A stretch of 24,825 nucleotides of DNA from a virus, in the IMG/VR virus record IMGVR_UViG_3300023179_000491, positions 1 to 24,825 of that record, one strand, 5' to 3'. The notes beneath the pieces are model-generated. The model saw only the letters and a program-made list of their open reading frames with translations. It was not told the origin of the DNA and made no database searches. Each line of letters starts with the position of its first letter. Within the stretch, counting starts at the first letter, position 1. Below, in pieces: positions 1 through 5,972 of the stretch. The translations under genes and the position numbers were made by a program.

Positions 1-582
1 CGTCCTTTTAGCGTAAAAGCAAAAGATTTTGCTCAATCACTTTTATTTTGGAAGGGAAGAAAAAAAGGAATTATTCGCACACGTGATATTAAACTGGATG
101 ATATTCGTGAAATATTCTTTCCTAAAAACTTTACTGAAAAGTATGGTTATTTAGGCTCAGTTCCTTATGATTCAGCTTTAAAATCAGATACTTTTAAGGC
201 ACTTTTACCTTTGGTTCTTGCTATGGATTATGAAGCAAAACCTAAATGGTGTCCTCGTTGGGTGCTAAGATTTTTGTATGTATTTGGTGATGATAAATCT
301 ATTGTAAGGGTTCGTAATAGGTTTTTATCTAACTTATCTAATAAATTAACCAAAGGAATTACATTATACGATTACAAGACTAAATGGACTTACTACGATT
401 TAAGAATTAGTATTGCTGCTCCTCAATATCTACAAGATTTGGCTGATGATATTGAGTATGGTTATTACCAAAGAGGTAAAAGAGAAGAACTATTAACTAA
501 TATCAAAAAGTATGAACCAGATTTTAATAAATATATGACCATAGAAGAATTAAATGATTATTTAACTCAATTAGAATTATGA
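1..582 (+). CDS. hypothetical protein, 5' end outside the window
   Basis: An open frame runs without a stop from the first base to the TGA at 580-582, so this is the C-terminal 193 residues of a longer protein. I do not recognise the family. It is rich in aromatic and basic residues (for example KPKWCPRW and KTKWTYYDLR) and has no visible membrane segment or nucleotide-binding motif. The first internal ATG (223) is probably not the start, because the reading frame upstream has normal protein-like composition. Its stop overlaps the start of the SNF2-type helicase in an ATGA arrangement, so the two are probably co-translated. A role in replication or recombination is only suggested by position. 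Confidence 0.7.
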   Translation, partial: RPFSVKAKDFAQSLLFWKGRKKGIIRTRDIKLDDIREIFFPKNFTEKYGYLGSVPYDSALKSDTFKALLPLVLAMDYEAKPKWCPRWVLRFLYVFGDDKSIVRVRNRFLSNLSNKLTKGITLYDYKTKWTYYDLRISIAAPQYLQDLADDIEYGYYQRGKREELLTNIKKYEPDFNKYMTIEELNDYLTQLEL

Positions 583-1658
583 TAACAAAAGATTTAATTC
601 AAAACGAAGCTTTAAAAGAAATATTAAATTATGATAGATGTGGTTTAAATATAGCAATGGGTGTTGGAAAGACAAGAATTGCAATAAAACATTTAGATTA
701 TTATAATTATTTAAAAGCCTTAATTGTGGTTCCAAAATTATCAGTAAAAGAATCGTGGATTCAAGAAATTAAAAAAATGGAACTTGATTACTTATATGAT
801 AATATTGAATTTACTACATACTTATCTTTAAATAAAAAAAATCCTAAAAAATATAACATTTTATATTTAGACGAATGCCATAATATTTTAGAAAATCATC
901 TTAACTTTTTAGAAAATTTTAATGGTAAAATATTAGGTTTAACTGGAACTCCACCTGTTGATACTTTTTCAACAAAATATAATATAATAAACACTTATTG
1001 TCCAATTGTTTATAATTTTTCTATAGATAATGCAACTGATAATAGTATATTAAACGATTATAAAATATATGTGCACTATCTAACGTTAAGTGATAAACAA
1101 GATATTTTAAAAACTACAAAAAATAAATCTTGGTATACTTCTGAAATTAATGATTATAATTATTTAACTTCTAAAGTTGTTAATTCTATATCTCATAAAG
1201 ACAAGCAATTTTATTCTATTCTTAGAATGAAAAAAATGATGGAATATAAAACAAAAGAAAAATATACTCAAAATATTTTAAACAAAATTAAATCTAAATG
1301 CATCGTATTTGCTAACACTCAAGAACAAGCTGATTTGTTATCACATTATAGTTACCATAGTAATAATAAAAATTCAGAATATAATTTAGAACTTTTTTCC
1401 AATGATAAAATAAAAATATTATCTTGTGTATCTCAATTAAATGAAGGAATTACAATACCAAATTTAAAGACTGGAATTATAATGCATTCATTTGGAAATG
1501 AAAGAAAAAGCAGTCAAAGAATAGGTAGACTATTAAGACTTAATCCTTCAGAAACAGCAATTTGTCATATTTTATGTTATAAAAACACAATAGATGAAGA
1601 GTGGGTTAAAAAAGCTTTACAACAATTCGATAATAATAAAATAATTTATTATGGATAA
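579..1658 (+). CDS. SNF2/SF2-type DNA helicase
   Basis: Superfamily 2 helicase or DNA translocase, 359 aa, short for the SNF2 group. Visible motifs in order are Walker A MGVGKTR (about 27-33), the DECH box (98-101) of motif II, TGTPP of motif III (about 122-126), and QRIGRLLR of motif VI near residue 315. Together these define two RecA-like lobes that would couple ATP hydrolysis to movement along DNA. No accessory N-terminal domain is present. The ATG overlaps the previous stop (ATGA) and the stop overlaps the next gene by 8 nt, so it sits in a coupled operon. Small SNF2-type helicases are regular members of crAss-like phage replication modules; a role in remodelling or unwinding phage DNA is inferred. 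Confidence 0.88.
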   Translation: MITKDLIQNEALKEILNYDRCGLNIAMGVGKTRIAIKHLDYYNYLKALIVVPKLSVKESWIQEIKKMELDYLYDNIEFTTYLSLNKKNPKKYNILYLDECHNILENHLNFLENFNGKILGLTGTPPVDTFSTKYNIINTYCPIVYNFSIDNATDNSILNDYKIYVHYLTLSDKQDILKTTKNKSWYTSEINDYNYLTSKVVNSISHKDKQFYSILRMKKMMEYKTKEKYTQNILNKIKSKCIVFANTQEQADLLSHYSYHSNNKNSEYNLELFSNDKIKILSCVSQLNEGITIPNLKTGIIMHSFGNERKSSQRIGRLLRLNPSETAICHILCYKNTIDEEWVKKALQQFDNNKIIYYG

Positions 1659-1929
1659 AAAAGTTTCTTTGTTAATTTATGAAAATTTTGGTATATTTGA
1701 TTCTGTTAGAATGGATAATAAAAAAACATATCCTGTATATCTAAAATTTGGGCATTTTTCAAGTATTGATTATAATATATTAAATAGAATATTACCCACA
1801 TATTTAAAAGCAAAAGAATTAAGATTTGAAGAAAATAATTTTGATTTTTGTCTTTATGTTTTAAATCGAAAAAATGGGAAAGATGAAAGAAATATTTATG
1901 AAACAACTAGAAGAAAATCTAGAAAATAA
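1651..1929 (+). CDS. small hypothetical protein
   Basis: 92-residue protein, not recognised. It overlaps the helicase gene by 8 nt and the following zinc-ribbon gene by up to 56 nt. The C-terminus is strongly basic (KSRK at the end). There is no signal peptide, membrane helix or known motif. A consensus Bacteroidota promoter-like pair (TTTG at 1668, TATATTTG at 1692, 20-nt spacer) lies inside the coding sequence, but by my estimate about one such match is expected by chance in a window of this composition. Function unknown; the operon position suggests an accessory replication protein. Confidence 0.65.
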   Translation: MDKKVSLLIYENFGIFDSVRMDNKKTYPVYLKFGHFSSIDYNILNRILPTYLKAKELRFEENNFDFCLYVLNRKNGKDERNIYETTRRKSRK

Positions 1930-2059
1930 CATAGAATATTTAACAATACAGTGTCCTAATTGTAATAAATATTATCTCTTAGATTCTAATGATAAACTAG
2001 AATGTCAAAATTGTGGTAGAAAGTTTACCATTGTAAAAGAATCTCTTATATATGAATGA
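1874..2059 (+). CDS. small zinc-ribbon protein
   Basis: 61 residues with two CxxC knuckles, CPNC and CQNC, separated by about 16 residues. This is a classic four-cysteine zinc ribbon that would hold one Zn ion and could bind nucleic acid or a protein partner. The N-terminus is acidic and helical. Start choice is uncertain: ATG at 1874 overlaps the upstream gene by 56 nt, while ATG at 1883 and 1898 give shorter proteins that keep both knuckles and less overlap. The stop overlaps the next gene by 8 nt. Specific function unknown. Confidence 0.65.
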   Translation: MGKMKEIFMKQLEENLENNIEYLTIQCPNCNKYYLLDSNDKLECQNCGRKFTIVKESLIYE

Positions 2060-2420
2060 TATATATTTAAAACTCGCTGTAAAAAACGGCGAGTTTTATT
2101 TTCCTTTTATATCTTCGGAATATAAATTAAAAACATTTCTAAAAAATCTACCCGAAGGTACAAATTTAGAAATGTTTTTATCTATTAGTAACTCTAATGC
2201 TTCATATGCACAGTTAGCAAAAATACATGTAATGATAAAAGAAATAGCAAATTTAACTGGTCATAATATCTCGGAAATTAAAAAAATAGTTAAAGAATTA
2301 TCGGGGTTATCTTTTAAAGATTATTATAAATCTTTTGCAGATTGCAGCAAAACAGAATTAAATCAATCTATACAATGTTGTATAGAGATTGGTGATTTTT
2401 TAGGAATCCAGCTCAGATAA
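2052..2420 (+). CDS. hypothetical phage protein, possible recombination-associated
   Basis: 122-residue cytoplasmic protein. The N-terminal third is beta-like and basic. The C-terminal two thirds is helical, with the pattern AKIHVMIKEIANLTGH, then KSFADCSKTEL, then IEIGDFLGI. This resembles small phage recombination or replication accessory proteins of the NinB/Orf type, but I cannot assign a family with confidence. A terminator-like hairpin lies within codons 6-16 (separate entry), so the 5' end of this gene doubles as an RNA element. It converges with the minus-strand gene at 2400-2819, overlapping by 21 nt. Confidence 0.65.
   Translation: MNDIYLKLAVKNGEFYFPFISSEYKLKTFLKNLPEGTNLEMFLSISNSNASYAQLAKIHVMIKEIANLTGHNISEIKKIVKELSGLSFKDYYKSFADCSKTELNQSIQCCIEIGDFLGIQLR
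2069..2104 (+). terminator. intrinsic terminator-like hairpin inside the start of the 2052 gene
   Basis: Perfect 9-bp stem AAAACTCGC / GCGAGTTTT (2069-2077 with 2089-2097), extended by a U.G pair, followed by a U-rich tract. It begins 17 nt after the ATG of the 2052-2420 gene. It could end transcripts of the upstream helicase operon, or act as an attenuator for the gene that contains it. Confidence 0.6.
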
Positions 2421-2819
2421 ATCTTTTTTAATTTTATCCATGATTTCTTTTGTTTTTTCTTTATCATCTGAAATATAAGCACTCATTAAATCTTTAGCAT
2501 CATCGTAATCTATAGTCTTGTTATTTTGAATAATTAAATTTTGATTTTTAGCTTCATTTTTTAATATATTTAATATAATAAATAAGGTTAAAAATGAAGA
2601 TTCTATTTCGTTTAAATCATCTACAGAACTTTGTTCTTGCAAAACTTTATTTATCTTAGCAAAAACTTTTGTTGTTTCTGAAGCATCACTTAGAGTTTTT
2701 ATTGCAAGTAACAATATGGTTTGTTCTAATCCATGTATTAAACTTGGATTTAATTCTATATTTTTAATATTTTTAGAAAAATCATACGTATTACCTAAAG
2801 GAATTTTTGTATCTGACAT
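2400..2819 (-). CDS. hypothetical helical protein, isolated minus-strand gene
   Basis: 139-residue protein, the only credible minus-strand gene in the first 23.8 kb. It is predicted mostly helical with alternating acidic and basic heptads (for example DKIKKDLSELDS at the end). There is a hydrophobic helix around TLFIILNILKN, which is probably a packed core rather than a membrane segment. Not recognised. It converges with the 2052 gene (21-nt overlap) and diverges from the uracil-DNA glycosylase with only 24 nt between starts. A promoter-like TATATTTG lies 17 nt upstream of its ATG on the minus strand, so it probably has its own transcript. A regulatory or anti-host protein is possible but unproven. 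Confidence 0.6.
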   Translation of the reverse strand: MSDTKIPLGNTYDFSKNIKNIELNPSLIHGLEQTILLLAIKTLSDASETTKVFAKINKVLQEQSSVDDLNEIESSFLTLFIILNILKNEAKNQNLIIQNNKTIDYDDAKDLMSAYISDDKEKTKEIMDKIKKDLSELDS

Positions 2820-2836
2820 ATAGTTATTTTATAATA

Positions 2837-2868
2837 CAAATATATGGAAAAAATAAATGTTTCTGAAA
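2837..2868 (-). promoter_or_regulatory. Bacteroidota-type promoter for the minus-strand gene
   Basis: On the minus strand a perfect -7 element TATATTTG (2837-2844) follows TTTC (2865-2868, consensus TTTG) with a 20-nt spacer. Transcription would start about 10 nt before the ATG at 2819. The element overlaps the start codon of the divergent uracil-DNA glycosylase, so use of this promoter could interfere with that gene. Confidence 0.35.
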
Positions 2869-3530
2869 TTAAAAAAAAACTTTCAGAAAAGGTTTTAAAA
2901 CACAATTGGAATATATTAGATATATATATCAACTCTGTTGATTTTCAAAGTATAATTGAAGAATTAATAGAGCAAAAAGAAAAGGGATTTAAATTCTCAC
3001 CTCGAATATATAATATTTTTGATGGAATAATAAGTTGCCCAAAAAATAATGTTAAAGTATTAATAGTAGGACAAGATCCATATCCACAAGAAAATATTGC
3101 AGACGGAATAGCTTTCAGTTGTTCTAAATCTATGATAGAACAACCAAGTCTTAAAATGATATTTAACGAATTAAGTAAAATAATTCCTAATTATTCTAGA
3201 AATCCAGATTTATCTCGGTGGACAAATCAAGGTGTTATATTATTAAATTATTCATTAACTTGTAAACTCGGAATGCCTGGATCTCATGAACATTTATGGA
3301 AATTTTTTAGACAATTATTTAGTGAATATATTAGATTAAATCATAAAGATTGTATTATTGTTTTAATGGGAAAAAAAGCACAAGAATTAGAAAAAGAATT
3401 TTCTAAAGTATATAAAATTAGTCATCCTGCATCTGCAACATATACTGGAAAAAACTGGAATAGTGATGATATATTTAATAAAATAAATAGAGATTTAATT
3501 AAATTAAATAAATCAGTCATAGAATGGTAA
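2844..3530 (+). CDS. ung: uracil-DNA glycosylase, family 1
   Basis: Removes uracil from DNA by cleaving the N-glycosidic bond, the first step of base excision repair. At 228 aa it has the usual family 1 length. Motif A, VGQDPYP (about 75-81), supplies the catalytic aspartate (D78). The uracil-binding stretch LLNYSLT (about 133-139) and the C-terminal HPASA (H194 onward) correspond to the canonical LLLN and HPSPLS motifs. The second is somewhat divergent, with Ala in place of Ser and Pro. It starts 24 nt from a divergent gene and overlaps the next by 7 nt. Its presence argues that the phage genome does not contain dU. An inverted repeat lies within codons 6-15 (separate entry). Confidence 0.9.
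   Translation: MEKINVSEIKKKLSEKVLKHNWNILDIYINSVDFQSIIEELIEQKEKGFKFSPRIYNIFDGIISCPKNNVKVLIVGQDPYPQENIADGIAFSCSKSMIEQPSLKMIFNELSKIIPNYSRNPDLSRWTNQGVILLNYSLTCKLGMPGSHEHLWKFFRQLFSEYIRLNHKDCIIVLMGKKAQELEKEFSKVYKISHPASATYTGKNWNSDDIFNKINRDLIKLNKSVIEW
2860..2889 (+). promoter_or_regulatory. inverted repeat at the start of the ung coding region
   Basis: Arms TTTCTGAAA (2860-2868) and TTTCAGAAA (2881-2889) are perfect 9-bp complements separated by 12 nt, beginning 16 nt after the ATG. It could form an mRNA hairpin that modulates translation, or be a dyad operator for the divergent promoter. AT-rich sequence gives some such repeats by chance. Confidence 0.3.
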
Positions 3531-3949
3531 AACTTCAAGTTATAGAAGAAATAAAAAATTTTGAAAACCATATATTAAAAAAATATAATATAAACTTGAA
3601 AATATACCGCGATATTAATACATTGGGTCTTAAATATAATATGACAATAGAAGAACTTGAAAAATTAATGATTGCAATGTTCTGTGAAGAAAATAAAAAT
3701 CAATCTAATTATAATTTTTCAGATAAAACAAATAGGAAAAAATCTTTTATTGCTTATAAATCTATTTTTATATATATTTCCCATAATTATTTAAAATATA
3801 GTTTAAAAAAAATTGCAAATTATCTTAATAATAGTAGAGGCAGCATGTATATTAGGGCAAATACAGCAAAAGATCTTTTGCTTTTTAATGATACATATAT
3901 AACAAAAATATATAATAACACTATAAATAAAATCAATGAAAGTTATTGA
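3524..3949 (+). CDS. DNA-binding protein with DnaA domain IV-like helix-turn-helix
   Basis: 141-residue basic protein. The C-terminal half (about residues 65-140) has the arrangement of the DnaA C-terminal DNA-binding domain: a helix like AYKSIFIYISHNYLKY, then SLKKIANYLN as the first helix-turn-helix helix, a short turn NSRGSM, and a recognition-type helix YIRANTAKDLL. The AAA+ domain of DnaA is absent. It could bind DnaA-box-like sites at the phage origin or act as a regulator. It lies directly before a putative winged-helix protein and the DnaB-like helicase, fitting a replication-initiation role. The match is by pattern only. An 18-nt perfect palindrome occurs near its 3' end. Confidence 0.5.
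   Translation: MVKLQVIEEIKNFENHILKKYNINLKIYRDINTLGLKYNMTIEELEKLMIAMFCEENKNQSNYNFSDKTNRKKSFIAYKSIFIYISHNYLKYSLKKIANYLNNSRGSMYIRANTAKDLLLFNDTYITKIYNNTINKINESY
3865..3886 (+). promoter_or_regulatory. 18-nt perfect palindrome followed by a T-tract
   Basis: AGCAAAAGATCTTTTGCT (3865-3882) is fully self-complementary and is followed by TTTT. As RNA it would fold into a 7-bp hairpin with a GATC loop ahead of a U-tract, terminator-like. As DNA it is a candidate dyad binding site. It lies inside the coding sequence of the DnaA-like gene. Confidence 0.35.
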
Positions 3950-4562
3950 TTTCTTTCATAAAATAATAGCTAATAAAATTAGCGTTGATGCTTGTTATTT
4001 TTTATTTGCTATTAGTAATAAAATATCTCCGCTTTATGTTTTTGAAGAAAAATGTATTCGAGAATTATTAGAAAATGAACTTGTTACTTTTGAAACAATT
4101 AATAATATTAGAAATTTTACAATAACTAAAAAAGGACTATTATTAATGAGTGATATTGGCGAAAGTATTGATAAAATTAAATTAAAATCTGTTTCTGACT
4201 CAGATATTTTAGGAAAAGAATTTAAACTAATGATTGATAAATATCAAGAACTATTTCCAAAAGAAAAAATTATATCAGCAAATGGAAGCAGTCGTTATTT
4301 AAGATGTCAACCGGGTAATTTAATTACTAATTTTAAATGGTTCTTTTCAAAATATAAGTATTCTTGGAATGAAATAATACAAGCCACAGAAAAATATATT
4401 AATGAACAAAGTCAATCTGCTATACCATATGAATTTGCAAAAAGCTCACAATATTTTATATGTAAAGGAAATTATAATACAAAAACATCTTTATTAGCAG
4501 ATTATTGTTTAAGAATAGATGAAAAAGAAGATAATAATCCATTTAAAGAAAAAATCGTGTGA
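3936..4562 (+). CDS. putative replication initiation / helicase-loader-like protein
   Basis: 208 residues, not firmly recognised. The N-terminal ~75 residues look like a winged helix: several helices, then NFTITKKGLLLM, which reads like a wing strand followed by a helix. A middle region rich in K and D follows. The C-terminal part contains LRCQPGNLITNF and WNEIIQATEKYI, a pattern seen in phage replisome organisers. It overlaps the DnaA-like gene by 14 nt and the DnaB-like helicase by 1 nt (TGATG), so stoichiometric co-expression is likely. A helicase-loading or primosome role is inferred from neighbours and fold only. Confidence 0.5.
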   Translation: MKVIDFFHKIIANKISVDACYFLFAISNKISPLYVFEEKCIRELLENELVTFETINNIRNFTITKKGLLLMSDIGESIDKIKLKSVSDSDILGKEFKLMIDKYQELFPKEKIISANGSSRYLRCQPGNLITNFKWFFSKYKYSWNEIIQATEKYINEQSQSAIPYEFAKSSQYFICKGNYNTKTSLLADYCLRIDEKEDNNPFKEKIV

Positions 4563-5491
4563 TGGAATTATGGAAAAATGAGTCTTTAGCTTACAACGAA
4601 GCTATTGAATATATCAAACAAAGACACAATGGAATAAGTAATTCTATTAAAACTCCCTGGTCTAAATTTAATGATGCTTTATTAGATGGTTTTGAATGGA
4701 ATACTCTTACTGTAATCGCAGCAAGACCAAGCACAGGTAAAACTTTATTTAAAGATCAGATAATTAGTGAAGCTTTTAATTTAAATCCAAATGAAAATTT
4801 TAGAGTATTGGAGTTTCAGTTTGAAATGTCTGCAAAAGCTTCGGCAATAAGACACTTTTCTGCTAAAACTCAAATGTCTTACAAACAAATTTTAAGTGTA
4901 AACAATAAACTAAAACAAGAAGATTTTAATAAACTTGAATTAATAAAAAAACAAAGAATAGAAAATAATGTAGATTTTATAGATATTCCTCTTAATATTA
5001 ATCAAATGAAAGATCAAATAGATTTATACTTTAATAAATATAATACAAAAACAATTATTACATTAGATCATACTTTATTAGTTAAAAAATTAGGAAATCA
5101 AAATACATTAGATAAGTTATATGAGTTGGGAGAATTTTTTACAGAATATAAAAAGAAATATCCTTGTTTATTTATTGTGTTATCTCAATTAAATAGAAAT
5201 TCAGAAGACCCATTAAGAGCTGTTCAAGGTACATATGGAAATTATATAACTGGTGATGATATTGCCGGAGCAGATGCAATGTTGCAACATGCTGATAATT
5301 TAATAGGTATAAATAGACCAGCAATGAAAAGAATAAGACAATATGGCCCTGAAAAATTTATTATAGATAATGAAAATATACTAGTATTTCATTTTTTAAA
5401 AGTAAGAAATGGCGACCCAAGAATAAGTTTTTTTAAAGGTATATTTGAAGAAATGAGAATAATAGAAATACCAACCCCTCAAAAAAGTTAA
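4562..5491 (+). CDS. DnaB-like replicative helicase (RecA-fold domain only)
   Basis: 309-residue ATPase of the DnaB/RecA superfamily. Walker A is ARPSTGKT (about 54-61), followed by the DnaB-like sequence in which FQFEMS corresponds to the SLEMS motif. TIITLDHT supplies the Walker B aspartate, and LSQLNRNSE matches the family's LSQLNR motif. The N-terminal primase-interacting domain of full-length DnaB (about 450 aa) is missing, as in several phage helicases. A GTG at 4559 is in frame, but the ATG at 4562 overlaps the preceding TGA by one base and is the better start. It would unwind DNA ahead of the phage polymerase, probably loaded by one of the upstream proteins. Confidence 0.85.
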   Translation: MELWKNESLAYNEAIEYIKQRHNGISNSIKTPWSKFNDALLDGFEWNTLTVIAARPSTGKTLFKDQIISEAFNLNPNENFRVLEFQFEMSAKASAIRHFSAKTQMSYKQILSVNNKLKQEDFNKLELIKKQRIENNVDFIDIPLNINQMKDQIDLYFNKYNTKTIITLDHTLLVKKLGNQNTLDKLYELGEFFTEYKKKYPCLFIVLSQLNRNSEDPLRAVQGTYGNYITGDDIAGADAMLQHADNLIGINRPAMKRIRQYGPEKFIIDNENILVFHFLKVRNGDPRISFFKGIFEEMRIIEIPTPQKS

Positions 5492-5492
5492 A

Positions 5493-5972
5493 ATGCCATA
5501 TCCTCAAAAAGAAGAAATCGAAAAATTTAAAAATTATCATCGAGATTATTTTGTTAATTCCGTTGGAGTAACTGATTTTAAGTTTTTTGCTAAACCTGTA
5601 TTTGATTTTAATAATATAAAATTTATCCCAATATTTGAAAGGGAAGTCGATTTAAATAATGAAATGTATATTGAACTTGTAGATAAAGACAATCAACCAA
5701 TAGATGAAGTTAGAACACTATATAAATGGAAATGTTGTGATAAAAATCAATTAAAATCATATGTATCAAAACAATCAAAAAATAATGCTAATTACGTATT
5801 AATTCCTTTAGATGAATTAGAATTTATAAAAGATAATAATACAATATTTAATAGTCAGAATTTAAGTTTCTCAACAAATATAATAAAAAATATAAATAAT
5901 GATATTGATAATTTAAAAAAAGATATTGAAAAAATACAATTAAAAATAAACGGATTAACTAATTTAATATAA
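5493..5972 (+). CDS. hypothetical protein with C-terminal coiled coil
   Basis: 159 residues. Residues 1-115 are mixed alpha/beta with several F and Y residues and a WKCCDK stretch. The last ~35 residues form an amphipathic coiled-coil-like helix (INNDIDNLKKDIEKIQLKI), suggesting oligomerisation. The stop overlaps the ATPase start by one base (TAATG). Proteins of this kind are found beside RecA-fold ATPases in related phages, but I do not recognise it; function unknown. Confidence 0.65.
   Translation: MPYPQKEEIEKFKNYHRDYFVNSVGVTDFKFFAKPVFDFNNIKFIPIFEREVDLNNEMYIELVDKDNQPIDEVRTLYKWKCCDKNQLKSYVSKQSKNNANYVLIPLDELEFIKDNNTIFNSQNLSFSTNIIKNINNDIDNLKKDIEKIQLKINGLTNLI

Noticed and set aside
1668-1699. 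Consensus promoter TTTG-N20-TATATTTG inside the 1651 gene
   Set aside because: Perfect match, but about one is expected by chance in this AT-rich window and it has no clear target gene.
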